A DNA stretch of 64,000 nucleotides from Mucilaginibacter_A sp050955045 (GTDB lineage Bacteria; Bacteroidota; Bacteroidia; Sphingobacteriales; Sphingobacteriaceae), in contig JBPBQV010000002.1 in the NCBI GenBank assembly GCA_050955045.1, forward strand, positions 289,841 through 353,840, read 5' to 3'. The position numbers and the translations under genes were made by a program. The number at the start of each line of letters is the position of its first letter. The first letter of the stretch is position 1. Shown here piece by piece: positions 32,586-41,682 of the stretch. The notes under the pieces were generated by a model, which saw nothing but the letters and a program-made list of their open reading frames with translations, did not search any database and had not been told where the DNA came from.

Positions 32586-34244
32586 TTAATGTTCATAAGG
32601 AAGTGTAATGATAAACTCGGAACCTTTGCCTTTGCTGCTTTTAACACTAATTTCTCCGTGCATAAAATTAACCAGCTCTTTACAAAATGCCAATCCAAGT
32701 CCAACACTTCCGTTTTGGTTATATTGATTTTGTATTCGGTAAAATTTTTTAAAAATATTGCTTAATTCAGCCTGATCAATACCAATTCCCTGATCTTTAA
32801 ATTTAAAGATAACTTCTTTTTTATGCTTTTCAATTTTTATTGCTAATTCTTTCCTTTCGGGTGGCGAATATTTGTAAGCATTATTAATAAGGTTTTGGTA
32901 AAGACTGCCCAGCAAAACCGGATCGGTAAAAAAAGCATCAATATCTGCATCTGCATAACTGATGTTGAACGCAGGATATTTGATCTGAAAAGATTCAATC
33001 TGGCTTTTGGTAAATTGATCCAGATTGACCGGTTCACTTTTAATTTGAATCGATTTATTTTCTAACTGCGTGAACGACAACAGTTTATTCATCAAATCAT
33101 TTAGTTTATCGGCTTCTTCATTCAAAATCTTACCGTAATGAATGCGCTGCCTTTCGCTCAGTTCGTTTTTACTTTGCAGGTTTGATCCGGCAATTTTAAT
33201 TACGCTAACCGGTGTTTTAAATTCATGCGTAAAATTATTAATGAAATCATATTGCAGCCGGAAAACTTTCAGGTTAACGTTCAAATTGCGGTAAATCAGC
33301 AGCGCAATAATCAGTAGGAAAAAATAAATCATCATTACCCCAAAAGCAATCGGTAAAAACAGCATGTTGATCTCGTGCGTTAAAAAACTTTTATTGGTGC
33401 GGAAGTATAACTTATAATCAGAAAAAGCGCCCGGAAAAGCAATTTCTGTAGTAAAATTATCCTGATCGTTATTTATCGGATCATAAACCAAAGGCCGGAT
33501 GGTGATGGATTGATACAAACCCGGGTTAGAATTTCTGATTCTTAAAGCAACCGGATCCAGATAAAATGTAAGCATATTTTGCTTATGGTTAGATATCGGA
33601 TTGCTAATTTTTAAAAGTTCTTTATAAGTTTTTAATTCCTGCCTTAACGGAATATTTAGATAACTGATTTTGTTAGGCCGGATATTATAGAAGTTTTTCC
33701 GAAGATCAACATCCGGACTACTGATTTTAGCAGTATCCAAATCTTCAATATAATCTGATAACTGTAATGCCATCTGGTTAAAATCAGCATCGTTTAGGCT
33801 GTTTTTTTTTAACGCTGTTGTTAACGGCTTTGCTAAATTAACTTTGTTGGGAGAAAAGCTATAAACTGAATTGACGAAAACGCTGAGATGCCTAGTGCGA
33901 AAACTAAAACGTTTACGGTTGTTGCTAATATTTAGATCATAAAAAATAACTTTTTTAACAAAAGGATATTTGCTAAAAACAGAACCGGTATATTTTGTAG
34001 CAGAGTTTAAGTTGAGAAAACCATTGTAAGAAGTAATCTCGGCAATTTTATTCTGAAAAAAATCATTATAAGGGCGGATGGTTTGTTCCAGAACTTCTAC
34101 TTTTTTAGAAACAAATTCGTTCTCGATATAACGGCGCGTAAATTTGTATGATAAAAGAAGTATCACCACCACAAAAGCAGAAATCAGGATTACAAAAGAC
34201 GCAACCAGTAAAAAGTTTTTCCGGTAAGCTCTTTTATCTTTCAT
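32586..34244 (-). CDS. Sensor histidine kinase (RprX-like)
   Basis: A 552-residue membrane kinase. Membrane helices at about 11-31 and 296-318 enclose a periplasmic sensor of about 260 residues. No HAMP is obvious. The phosphoacceptor His is in FINNFTHEFKTPVSVIKIAG (about 343). The N box is NLINNAYKYSPPERK. G1 is FKDQGIGIDQAEL and G2 is GSVGLGLAFCKELV. All catalytic boxes are intact. It is the upstream gene of a two-gene unit with the OmpR regulator. It follows the S9-like gene by 27 bases, so the signal might relate to that protein, though this is inference. Confidence 0.92.
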   Translation of the reverse strand: MKDKRAYRKNFLLVASFVILISAFVVVILLLSYKFTRRYIENEFVSKKVEVLEQTIRPYNDFFQNKIAEITSYNGFLNLNSATKYTGSVFSKYPFVKKVIFYDLNISNNRKRFSFRTRHLSVFVNSVYSFSPNKVNLAKPLTTALKKNSLNDADFNQMALQLSDYIEDLDTAKISSPDVDLRKNFYNIRPNKISYLNIPLRQELKTYKELLKISNPISNHKQNMLTFYLDPVALRIRNSNPGLYQSITIRPLVYDPINNDQDNFTTEIAFPGAFSDYKLYFRTNKSFLTHEINMLFLPIAFGVMMIYFFLLIIALLIYRNLNVNLKVFRLQYDFINNFTHEFKTPVSVIKIAGSNLQSKNELSERQRIHYGKILNEEADKLNDLMNKLLSFTQLENKSIQIKSEPVNLDQFTKSQIESFQIKYPAFNISYADADIDAFFTDPVLLGSLYQNLINNAYKYSPPERKELAIKIEKHKKEVIFKFKDQGIGIDQAELSNIFKKFYRIQNQYNQNGSVGLGLAFCKELVNFMHGEISVKSSKGKGSEFIITLPYEH

Positions 34245-34271
34245 TCAATCAGCTTTATTTTTCTAAAAATC

Positions 34272-36161
34272 TTACTTTTTATTTTTTAGATTATCTTCCA
34301 GAAAAGTTTCTATTTCAGCGTACATCTCTAACCGATTGTTTTCATTTTTAAAATTAAACCGTTCGTTTTCCTTCAAAAAATATTTAACCGGTATATCACG
34401 ACTGCGTAGATCACGTACAAACTGGTTCAATTCGCTGATATTTGCCCGCGGATCTTTTGCTCCCTGAAAAATCAATAATGGCACTTTAATTTTATCCGTA
34501 TGAAAAACCGGAGAAATTGCACGCAGCATATCGGCATCTTTTTCCGGGTTGCCAACCATTTCATACGTCATGCTTAAATATGGTTTCAAAAACGGCGGTA
34601 CATCTTTTATATAAGTAAAAAAGTTGATCAAACCATATTGCACTACCGCGCACTGGTACAAACCCGGATTGAAAGAAACACCGTGCAAAGCCGAAAATCC
34701 GCCAAAACCGCCACCAAAAACGGCAATTTGTTTTGGATTTGCTATTTTCTCAGCAATCAGCCATTTTACGCCATCGGTAATATCCTGCTGCATTTTATTA
34801 CCAACTTCTTTAAAACCAGCACTTTTAAATGCTTTACCATAACCGGTAGAACCCCGATAATTTACCTGAAAAACTGCATAACCACGGTTAGCCAGAAACT
34901 GAACTTCGGCATTATAACCCCAGCTGTTTCGGTACCAAGGGCCGCCATGCGGCATCATAATTACGGGTAAATTGGTTTGCTTTTGGGTTTGAGGTAAGGT
35001 TAGATAACCGTTAATCAGCAAACCATCAGAAGCTTTATAAGTAACTGGTTTCATGGCACACATTTCGGCTGGTTTAATATCAGCATTAAAATCTGTGAGC
35101 TTGGTTAGTTTTTTGGAAACTACTTCATACAAATACATAGACCCAGGACTGCGATCTGTATAAGTGCTAATCAGCAATTTATTTTCAGATGTATCGCGAT
35201 CAACAATTCTGATTTCATGATCAGGTAAAAGTTTTAACAGATTACTGTAAATCAGCTTCATATCTTGGTTCATTAAAAGCCTTTCGGGTTTCGCTTCTTC
35301 CCAGTTAACCATATCCAGCCGGTGCTTATTGCGCGAATAATTTACTTCGCCAATATCTGCCGTTTTCTGGTCATAAATCATTTTTACTTCTTTACCTGTT
35401 GCCGCATCAATTTCCACTAAAGCTGTTTTATCGCGGTTTAAATTAGAAAGTGCATAGAAAAGATTTCCGCCTGCTGCTGTAAAAGCAATAGGTGTTACAG
35501 AGTTCCTGAAATTATTGCTAATGATCGGTTTAAACGGATGCTGATCATCTTTCCGGAATAAAATCGTTTCGTTTACGCCATCGGATGCTTTAGCTAAACG
35601 GATATTACCTTCGGAAGCCGGATACCATTCGGTTATATTTCCGGGATTTTTAATGTAAGGTTTTAATTCGCCGGTTTTAGTATTCAGGTTATAAACATCA
35701 AAAATAGCCGAATCGCGCTTGTTCATCGCAATGTTGATCCAGTCTTTGTTGTTATGATTTCTGCTGATTAAACGAAGCCTTACTCTTGCCAACGATAACA
35801 GCTTTTTCAACTTCTTGTCATGCATGTTCATGGCAAAAAGCTGATATTGGTTTAGCTCAATCAAATCTTTATTAAAAACAAGTTCATTATTTAAGTTCCA
35901 GAAATAATCCTTTACCGGATAATCAGCAAAAGAAGTAATCCTGCTTTCTTTACCGTCTGCTATATTTTGAACGTAGATATTTAACTTATTTTGATAAAGT
36001 TTTAGGTAAGAAATATATTTTCCATCAGGAGAAATATGAAAAGCACTTTTTTCGGGCGTTTTAAAAAAACTAGTAATGGGAATTTTTCTTACACCATTGT
36101 AACAGGAGTTAAAAACTACAGTAACTACACCTAGAAATAACAGGTAATTAAGCCTTCTCAT
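34272..36161 (-). CDS. S9 (prolyl oligopeptidase) family lipoprotein lacking catalytic Ser and His
   Basis: About 629 residues from ATG 36161; an upstream TTG frame is less likely because the inner ATG gives a good lipoprotein signal (FLGVVTVVFNSC). A beta-propeller fills the first two thirds (many SPDGKYISYL-type blades). A C-terminal alpha/beta-hydrolase follows: PVIMMPHGGPWYRNSWGY and FQVNYRGSTGYGKAF are normal. But the nucleophile elbow, usually GGSYGGY, reads GGGFGGF (codons 34698-34715). The His segment, usually DEGHGF, reads NERFNF and contains no His. The acid Asp in FQGAKDPRANISELNQF is kept. It looks like a catalytically dead pseudopeptidase, perhaps a sensor or scaffold for the adjacent two-component system. 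Confidence 0.82.
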   Translation of the reverse strand: MRRLNYLLFLGVVTVVFNSCYNGVRKIPITSFFKTPEKSAFHISPDGKYISYLKLYQNKLNIYVQNIADGKESRITSFADYPVKDYFWNLNNELVFNKDLIELNQYQLFAMNMHDKKLKKLLSLARVRLRLISRNHNNKDWINIAMNKRDSAIFDVYNLNTKTGELKPYIKNPGNITEWYPASEGNIRLAKASDGVNETILFRKDDQHPFKPIISNNFRNSVTPIAFTAAGGNLFYALSNLNRDKTALVEIDAATGKEVKMIYDQKTADIGEVNYSRNKHRLDMVNWEEAKPERLLMNQDMKLIYSNLLKLLPDHEIRIVDRDTSENKLLISTYTDRSPGSMYLYEVVSKKLTKLTDFNADIKPAEMCAMKPVTYKASDGLLINGYLTLPQTQKQTNLPVIMMPHGGPWYRNSWGYNAEVQFLANRGYAVFQVNYRGSTGYGKAFKSAGFKEVGNKMQQDITDGVKWLIAEKIANPKQIAVFGGGFGGFSALHGVSFNPGLYQCAVVQYGLINFFTYIKDVPPFLKPYLSMTYEMVGNPEKDADMLRAISPVFHTDKIKVPLLIFQGAKDPRANISELNQFVRDLRSRDIPVKYFLKENERFNFKNENNRLEMYAEIETFLEDNLKNKK

Positions 36162-36303
36162 TAAGTTTATGGAAACAATATCCAAATAATTTTTGGTGTT
36201 AAATTAGATATTTGGTAAGACTTAAAACATCTGTCGCTACAATTTTACACCTTACTGGCTTATCTCAATATCAGTTTAACTTCTTTTACATAGGTAATTA
36301 CGT

Positions 36304-36311
36304 TATTTTTG
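36304..36311 (+). promoter_or_regulatory. Candidate -7 box six bases before the TPR gene start
   Basis: TATTTTTG matches TAnnTTTG and ends 6 bases before ATG at 36318, the spacing expected for a leaderless or nearly leaderless transcript. Confidence 0.4.
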
Positions 36312-36317
36312 ATTTAT

Positions 36318-38120
36318 ATGAAGCTGTTTTTATCACTCCTATTTTTAGGTTGCTTTTTAAGAGCAACAGCACAATCTGATGATTTGCTGCTGGCACGTCA
36401 ATATACAGCATCGGGAGAAAAAGAAAAAGCCAGCCAGTTGTATCAAAAGCTTTATAAGCAGGATAATGAAATGTATTTTAAAGCTTACTGTTACAGCTTA
36501 ATTAGCTTAAAAAAGCTGGATGAAGCTGAAAGCATAGCCAAAAGAATGGTAAAAAAGCATCCAGACAATATAGATTACAACATTACTTTAGGCAGCATTT
36601 ATACCGAAAAAGGCGATTTACCAAAAGCAGATGCCGTTTATAAAGAAATTTTGAAAAATTTGCCTGCTGATGAAGTGCAAATCAGCAATATTGCCAATCA
36701 GTTTTATCAGTCGGGAAATACAGATTATAGCATTAAAACTTTTTTAAAAGGCCGCTCGATTTTGCATAACGAGCAGTTATTTTCAATGCCATTAATTTCA
36801 ATGTATCGTTTCCGGCGGGAAAAAATGCAAATGGCGGCAGAGTACCTCAACATCCTTACTACTAATCCTGATTATCTGTATCAGGCGCAAAATAATTTAG
36901 CCAGCCAGTTTGAAGTTCCGACTGATTATGAAGTATTTAAAGGTTTATTATTGGAAAAAGTCCAGAAATATCCGCAGGCACTGGTGTTTATGCAATTACT
37001 TACCTGGCAATATTTGCAGCAAAAAGAGTATGAGCTGGCCTTGAACCAGATAATTGCATTGTCTAAACGACAAAAAGATAACGGCGAGCAGGTTTTTCAG
37101 TTATGCCAAACATTGAACAATAATGAAGCTTATGATGCTTCTATCCGTGGATATGAATTTATCATCGCCAAAGGCAAAGAACAAGAGTATTATATCCCGG
37201 CTCGTATTGAGGTACTCAATACTAAAAACTTAAAAATCACTTCCGGCAAATATCAGCAGCAGGATCTAATCAGCTTAGAAAAAGATTATCAGGATTTGCT
37301 GACGGAGTTTGGCCGTAACAGCAATACTGCTTTTGCCATGCAAAAATTGGCGAGGTTACAAGCATTTAAATTGCATAAGACTACAGAAGCTGAGAAGCTA
37401 CTGGAGCAAGTTGTTCAACTTCAGGGAGTCCAATCTAAACTGCTTGCAGATTGTAAAATGGATTTGGGCGATGTTTATCTGCTAAATAATCAACCTTGGG
37501 AAGCTACCTTATTATACGCGCAGGTAGAAAAAGCTTTCCCAAATACAAATGTTGCGCAGGAAGCGAAGTTTCGTAACGCACGTTTAGCTTATTTTACCGG
37601 TGATTTTAATTGGGCAAAAGCCGAATTATCTGTTTTGAAAGCAGGAACAACACAGTTAATTGCCAATGATGCACTTAATCTTTCACTTTTAATTACCGAT
37701 AATACCACTTTTGATACAACCGGTAATGCCCTAAAAATGTATGCACGGGCAGATTTGCTGATTTACAAAGAACAAACACAACGTGCCATGCTTACTTTGG
37801 ATAGCATTAACCGTGTTTATCCAGGAAATACTTTAGCTGATGATATTCTGATGTCTGAAGCACGCATTTTTATCCAGCAAAAACAGTATGCAGCGGCTGT
37901 TACTCAATTGCAAAAAATTGTTGATGAACATCCAACAGAGCTTTGGGCTGATGATGCTGTTTTTATGATGGCAGATTTATATGAAAACCATTTGAACGAT
38001 AAATCTAAAGCTCAGATTTTATACCAGAAAATCATTACTGACTATCCTTCCAGCTTGTGGATTAACGAAGCACGCAAAAAATTCAGAGCTTTAAGAGGAG
38101 ACCAACTTTCTGGTTCCTGA
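36318..38120 (+). CDS. Secreted tetratricopeptide-repeat protein
   Basis: About 600 residues from MKLFLSLLFLGCFL (36318); the frame starts 3 codons earlier. A signal peptide ends near RATAQ. The rest is mostly helix-turn-helix TPR repeats, e.g. FKAYCYSLISLKKLDEAES, DYNITLGSIYTEKGDLPKAD, DLGDVYLLNNQPWEATLLY and ADDAVFMMADLYENHLND. A C-terminal set (about 480-595) resembles BamD/YfgC-type TPRs. It likely acts as a periplasmic scaffold. The partner is unknown. It is separated from DUF4286 by 21 bases and may be cotranscribed with it and rfbC. Confidence 0.8.
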   Translation: MKLFLSLLFLGCFLRATAQSDDLLLARQYTASGEKEKASQLYQKLYKQDNEMYFKAYCYSLISLKKLDEAESIAKRMVKKHPDNIDYNITLGSIYTEKGDLPKADAVYKEILKNLPADEVQISNIANQFYQSGNTDYSIKTFLKGRSILHNEQLFSMPLISMYRFRREKMQMAAEYLNILTTNPDYLYQAQNNLASQFEVPTDYEVFKGLLLEKVQKYPQALVFMQLLTWQYLQQKEYELALNQIIALSKRQKDNGEQVFQLCQTLNNNEAYDASIRGYEFIIAKGKEQEYYIPARIEVLNTKNLKITSGKYQQQDLISLEKDYQDLLTEFGRNSNTAFAMQKLARLQAFKLHKTTEAEKLLEQVVQLQGVQSKLLADCKMDLGDVYLLNNQPWEATLLYAQVEKAFPNTNVAQEAKFRNARLAYFTGDFNWAKAELSVLKAGTTQLIANDALNLSLLITDNTTFDTTGNALKMYARADLLIYKEQTQRAMLTLDSINRVYPGNTLADDILMSEARIFIQQKQYAAAVTQLQKIVDEHPTELWADDAVFMMADLYENHLNDKSKAQILYQKIITDYPSSLWINEARKKFRALRGDQLSGS

Positions 38121-38141
38121 TAAAAATCATAGTTTTACCGC

Positions 38142-38450
38142 ATGTTCATTTACAATATCACTATCTTGATTGATGAATCTATTGAGCAGAAATGGCTAAA
38201 CTGGATCAAACCAAATTTTATTCAGGTAGTAATGGAAACAGGTTTTTTCCAATCATCGCAATTGCTTCAAGTAACAGATTCACCAAACGAAGGCTTAACT
38301 TACTGCCTGCAGTTTCGTACAAATGAAATTTCTTCCATGCAATCTTATCAAAATTTATACGCTTCGCAAATTGAAAACGAGCATTTGCTGGCTTTTCAAA
38401 ACCAGTTAGTTACTTTTAGTTCTACCATGAAAATTATCGACGAACAATGA
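38142..38450 (+). CDS. DUF4286 family protein
   Basis: A 102-residue cytoplasmic protein. IYNITILIDESIEQKWLNWI and LTYCLQFRT show the two-strand/one-helix pattern of DUF4286, a ferredoxin-like domain without known function. Its stop overlaps the next start by four bases (ATGA), indicating translational coupling with rfbC. No charged active-site pattern is apparent. Confidence 0.8.
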   Translation: MFIYNITILIDESIEQKWLNWIKPNFIQVVMETGFFQSSQLLQVTDSPNEGLTYCLQFRTNEISSMQSYQNLYASQIENEHLLAFQNQLVTFSSTMKIIDEQ

Positions 38451-38995
38451 ATATTAGCACCACAAAAATCGAAGGATTAATAATTATAGAACCACGTATT
38501 TTCCCGGATGACCGCGGTTATTTTTACGAAAGTTACAGTGAAAAAAAATATCGCGAAGCAGGAATTGAAGCTACTTTTGTTCAAGATAACCAGTCGTTTT
38601 CGCAAAAAGGAGCATTACGCGGCTTGCATGGTCAGGCAGAACCGTTTGCACAAGGCAAATTAGTGCGTGTTTTGCAAGGCCGGGTTTTAGACGTTGCGGT
38701 TGATATCCGTAAAAATTCGCCAACTTTTGGTCAACATGTTACCATAGAGTTAAGCGGAGAAAACCACAAACAATTTTGGGTTCCGGCTGGCTTTTTACAC
38801 GGGTTTGTTACTTTGGAAGACGATACAATTTTTACTTACAAGGTAAATAACTATTATGATAAAGCTTCTGAAATTGGTGTTCTATGGAATGATCCAACTT
38901 TAAATATCGACTGGCAAACAGATTTATCAAACGTTTTACTATCTCCAAAAGATACTATTTTACCAGCTTTTGCAGATTTTGATAGTCCATTTTAA
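38447..38995 (+). CDS. rfbC: dTDP-4-dehydrorhamnose 3,5-epimerase
   Basis: A 182-residue cupin epimerase. GLIIIEPRIFPDDRGYFYES is the family start. GALRGLHGQAEPFAQGKLVR holds the catalytic His in GLHGQ and the Lys. GRVLDVAVDIRKNSPTFG follows, and FWVPAGFLHGFVTLEDDT carries the second structural region. The catalytic Tyr/Asp region is in FTYKVNNYYDKASE. It makes dTDP-4-dehydro-L-rhamnose for surface polysaccharide. The rest of the rml pathway is not in this window, so it is unusually isolated. It overlaps DUF4286 by 4 bases. Confidence 0.95.
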   Translation: MNISTTKIEGLIIIEPRIFPDDRGYFYESYSEKKYREAGIEATFVQDNQSFSQKGALRGLHGQAEPFAQGKLVRVLQGRVLDVAVDIRKNSPTFGQHVTIELSGENHKQFWVPAGFLHGFVTLEDDTIFTYKVNNYYDKASEIGVLWNDPTLNIDWQTDLSNVLLSPKDTILPAFADFDSPF

Positions 38996-38998
38996 GCT

Positions 38999-39757
38999 TT
39001 AACTTTTTAAAGATTTGGGCATACGGCCATGCAATAAACCTTGTGCCCAATCTTCTCTCCCATTTTTTCGAGCTGTTTCTGATGCAGCATTCCAATCATA
39101 CGGACAATTTACCTGCTCAACTTTGATGCTGTTTTTATCAGCATAAATTAAAGCATACTTGCTATGAGGCGTCATAGATTCCATCGAAAAACGAACTTTA
39201 TCATTTCCTAAATAAGCAGGTAAGCCAACGCTTCCGGGATTTAAAATAATTTTTCCGTTAGAAAGCCAGATCACACGATTTACATGCGAATGCCCACAAA
39301 GAATAATCTGTTCTTTAATGTGCGCTGTTTTGGCAATCAGCGTTTCATCTTTAAAAACGAACACACCGTTTTCCGTTACTTCTTCCAGTAAATATTCATT
39401 ATCGCTTTCGGGCGTTCCATGGCAGGTAAAAATTAGTTTGTCAATACTTTGTGTTGGAGAAAGACTTTTTAACCATTCAATACTTCTTTTATCAAGGTTT
39501 TTTTTGACTTGCTCAAGCGTTTCATCTTGGGTTGATTGCTCCAGATTTTCCAAAATATCACGGTCTTTATTTCCGCTGATGCAAATCATGTTTTGCTCTA
39601 GAATCAATTCTGCTGTTTTTTGAGGTTCCAGCGGACCAAAAACATGATCGCCTAAATTGATAATTGCATCAACTTTGCGCGCTTGTATATCTTTTAAAAT
39701 AGCTTCCAGCGCAAGCGAGTTTCCATGAATGTCGGATAGAATGGCATACGTTTTCAT
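38999..39757 (-). CDS. Metallophosphoesterase (YfcE/MJ0936-like)
   Basis: A 252-residue cytoplasmic phosphoesterase. Metal motifs in order are YAILSDIHGNSLA, IINLGDHVFGP, CISGNKDRDIL (Lys where GNHD enzymes have His, a change accepted in YfcE-like members as GNCD/GNKD), FTCHGTP and ILCGHSHVNR. NPGSVGLPAY is typical of this group. It would hydrolyse small phosphodiesters. It is convergent with rfbC, only 3 bases between stops, and a dispersed motif lies inside it at 39127. Confidence 0.85.
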   Translation of the reverse strand: MKTYAILSDIHGNSLALEAILKDIQARKVDAIINLGDHVFGPLEPQKTAELILEQNMICISGNKDRDILENLEQSTQDETLEQVKKNLDKRSIEWLKSLSPTQSIDKLIFTCHGTPESDNEYLLEEVTENGVFVFKDETLIAKTAHIKEQIILCGHSHVNRVIWLSNGKIILNPGSVGLPAYLGNDKVRFSMESMTPHSKYALIYADKNSIKVEQVNCPYDWNAASETARKNGREDWAQGLLHGRMPKSLKS

Positions 39758-39762
39758 GCAAA

Positions 39763-39784
39763 TACTTTTTTTATCAGCATAAAG
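39763..39784. repeat. Extended dispersed-motif variant between phosphoesterase and OmpA-like gene
   Basis: TACTTTTTTTATCAGCATAA, followed by AG, lies in the 28-base gap. It shares the ATCAGCATAAA tail with copies at 11686 and 39127 but has a pure T core, so it is a weak variant of the word. Confidence 0.5.
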
Positions 39785-39785
39785 T

Positions 39786-40598
39786 TTACTTGGAAATCAG
39801 GTTGTACAATTCATCCAGTTTCGGAGTCAGTACAATTTCGATCCGGCGGTTCTTAGCCAAAGCGTCAGGCGTTGTTCCCGGATCAATTGGTTGAAACTGT
39901 CCTTTTCCAGTTGCCGTTAAACGTTGCGGATCAACATTTTCTATTTCTGTTAAATAACGGGAAACTGAAGTTGCACGCAGCACACTCAAGTCCCAGTTAT
40001 CTTTTATCTGACCTAAATTATTTACTTTTTTATTATCCGTATGACCTTCAACAGAGATATTAATATCTGGTTCTTTGTTTAACACCTCTGCAAATTGTTT
40101 CAATGCTGTTTTACCATTTTCGTTGATCACAATACTTCCCGAAGGAAAAAGCAGTTTATCCGCCAGTGAAACATATACTTTCCCGTTCCGAATATCTACT
40201 GTTAAACCGCTATTCTGAAAACCTAATAGTGCTTGCTGCAGTTTATTTCTGAGTGCATTGGTTGCTTCATCTCGTTTGCGCAGGGTTTCTTCTACTTCTT
40301 TTAAACGTACTTCTCGTTTTTGCAAATCGCCAGAAAGCTGACTTACTTTTGAGGAACTTGCACTAAAATTATTATTCAGCACATTATATTTATCATTCAA
40401 TTCTGCAATTTGCCGATGCATACTTGCTGTATCTCTCTGTAAACGACTTAACTGCTCTTCTAAAGTTAAAGTTCTTTGGGTAAGAGAATCGCGTTCTGCT
40501 AATAAGCCTTTGTATTTCTTAGGCGATAAAACCACACAGGACTGTAACGCAAGCAATAAACTGCCACAAATAAAAATAGAAAGAATGCCTGATTTCAT
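39786..40598 (-). CDS. OmpA-family outer-membrane lipoprotein with coiled coil
   Basis: A 270-residue protein. The signal ends LALQSC, a lipobox with Cys near 21. A long coiled coil (about residues 30-125) includes TLEEQLSRLQRDTASMHRQI. The C-terminal OmpA-like domain carries ISVEGHTDNKKVNN and NWDLSVLRATSVSRYL, the peptidoglycan-binding Asp and Arg motif, ending RRIEIVLTPKL. It links the outer membrane to the wall. Only 12 bases separate it from the upstream DUF2461 gene. Confidence 0.88.
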   Translation of the reverse strand: MKSGILSIFICGSLLLALQSCVVLSPKKYKGLLAERDSLTQRTLTLEEQLSRLQRDTASMHRQIAELNDKYNVLNNNFSASSSKVSQLSGDLQKREVRLKEVEETLRKRDEATNALRNKLQQALLGFQNSGLTVDIRNGKVYVSLADKLLFPSGSIVINENGKTALKQFAEVLNKEPDINISVEGHTDNKKVNNLGQIKDNWDLSVLRATSVSRYLTEIENVDPQRLTATGKGQFQPIDPGTTPDALAKNRRIEIVLTPKLDELYNLISK

Positions 40599-40610
40599 AG
40601 TATAAAGCAG

Positions 40611-41270
40611 TTAATGTAAAGCCTGGTTGAGAAAATTATTTAATGGATGGATTTTTTTCAGATATTTCATTGCATTTTGAGTAACAGATTTATCCATCAA
40701 TTCTTTATCTGATAAAGGATGTACAGCTGCAAAACTTTTCAGCTTTAATAAATTGAGATATTGATGATCAGCCTCGTAACCTTTTGGATTATTTTTTAAC
40801 TTTTCCTGCTGATCAAATGCAGAAAAATCATTGATAAAAGAAGCATCACTAACAATGGAATTTAAAACCTCACCATTATAATCAATTTCCTGACGAATAG
40901 CTTTTAAATGATCCGATTGTGGCATCCAGTAACCGCCACCAACAAATGATTTTCCGGGTTGGATATGTAGGTAATAACCCAATTCAACATTGCCAGCACC
41001 TGTTTTAAAATTGATGCCGAAATTATTTTTATAAGGTGTTTTATCTTTGCTGAAACGTACATCACGATAAATTCGCATAACACATTTTTTGACGTCTGTA
41101 TCTGCATTTACTTGCGGATCCATCTTCGAAAGTTCCTGAAGCAATTCTCTTGCAAAGTCAACTACATTTTCGCGTGCTTGTTCGTAAACGCTTTTATGTT
41201 CGAGAAACCAATCGCGATTATTGTTTTCTACTAAATCTTTTAAAAAATCAAGCGTTTCGGCTTTAATCAT
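40611..41270 (-). CDS. DUF2461 domain protein
   Basis: A 219-residue cytoplasmic protein. FLKDLVENNNRDWFLEHK at the start, VKKCVMRIYRDVRFSKDKTPYK in the middle and YYLHIQPGKSFVGGGYWMPQ are the signature of DUF2461. No enzyme activity is known. Its 3' side is close to the OmpA-like lipoprotein. A dispersed motif lies inside the gene (40832-40849), reading DASFIN in this frame. Confidence 0.9.
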   Translation of the reverse strand: MIKAETLDFLKDLVENNNRDWFLEHKSVYEQARENVVDFARELLQELSKMDPQVNADTDVKKCVMRIYRDVRFSKDKTPYKNNFGINFKTGAGNVELGYYLHIQPGKSFVGGGYWMPQSDHLKAIRQEIDYNGEVLNSIVSDASFINDFSAFDQQEKLKNNPKGYEADHQYLNLLKLKSFAAVHPLSDKELMDKSVTQNAMKYLKKIHPLNNFLNQALH

Positions 41271-41299
41271 CTTCTTAATTTGAACTTAAAGTATTGTAT

Positions 41300-41311
41300 C
41301 AAAAGAAGCAT
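41300..41311 (+). repeat. Near-copy of the dispersed motif upstream of DUF2461
   Basis: CAAAAGAAGCAT differs from the consensus only in the first base. It lies in the 66-base gap between the CxxC protein and DUF2461. It is not included in the exact count. Confidence 0.4.
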
Positions 41312-41336
41312 TTATGCTAGTCTATCAACCCAAATT

Positions 41337-41612
41337 TTAATTTAAGTTGAGCCTTTCATTACGCATATTCAGTTCAATATTTTTACGACGGAACCGTTTA
41401 TACCAAATATAACCAACTGCCGCTATTGCCAAATAAGGAGCTGATAACAATACCAAAATGCCTGTGTTTAAACCGTCTGCTTTGGTATTACCACTATTAT
41501 GCGAAGTTTCTGCATTTGCTGCACACATGGCACATTGCGCTTTTACCGGCGTAACATTTAAAAAAAGCAACAGTATAATTAAACCTGTAAATATTATTTT
41601 TAGAGCTTTCAT
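41337..41612 (-). CDS. Small membrane protein with CAMC motif, end of the oxidase gene cluster
   Basis: About 91 residues if started at MKALKIIFTGLI (41612); the longer frame adds an unlikely N-terminus. A signal-like helix is followed by PVKAQCAMCAANAETS, with a CxxC that could bind copper or form a disulfide outside the membrane. A second membrane helix (about 50-70) and a basic tail follow. It is the last gene of the caa3 oxidase accessory genes and is likely involved in assembly, but the function is unknown. Confidence 0.7.
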   Translation of the reverse strand: MKALKIIFTGLIILLLFLNVTPVKAQCAMCAANAETSHNSGNTKADGLNTGILVLLSAPYLAIAAVGYIWYKRFRRKNIELNMRNERLNLN

Positions 41613-41627
41613 AGAAGTATTTTTAGT

Positions 41628-41643
41628 TGATAAAAACAGCATT
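41628..41643 (+). repeat. Dispersed motif copy (AC type) between DUF420 and the CAMC protein
   Basis: TGATAAAAACAGCATT is an extended AC-type copy in the 70-base gap between the two minus-strand genes. Confidence 0.7.
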
Positions 41644-41682
41644 ATTGCTAAACGAATGCTGCAGTTGCATACAAAATTAATG

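Noticed and set aside
39588..39620. GNKD in the phosphoesterase seen as an inactivating change of GNHD
   Set aside because: YfcE-type enzymes tolerate non-His residues at this position (GNCD is usual) and all other motifs are intact.
18849..41569. Further TAAAAAAAGYA words (e.g. 18849, 25699, 27139, 29198, 32927, 41559)
   Set aside because: They fit a looser version of the dispersed word but are plain A-runs likely to arise by composition in Lys- or Leu-rich codons, so they are not counted.
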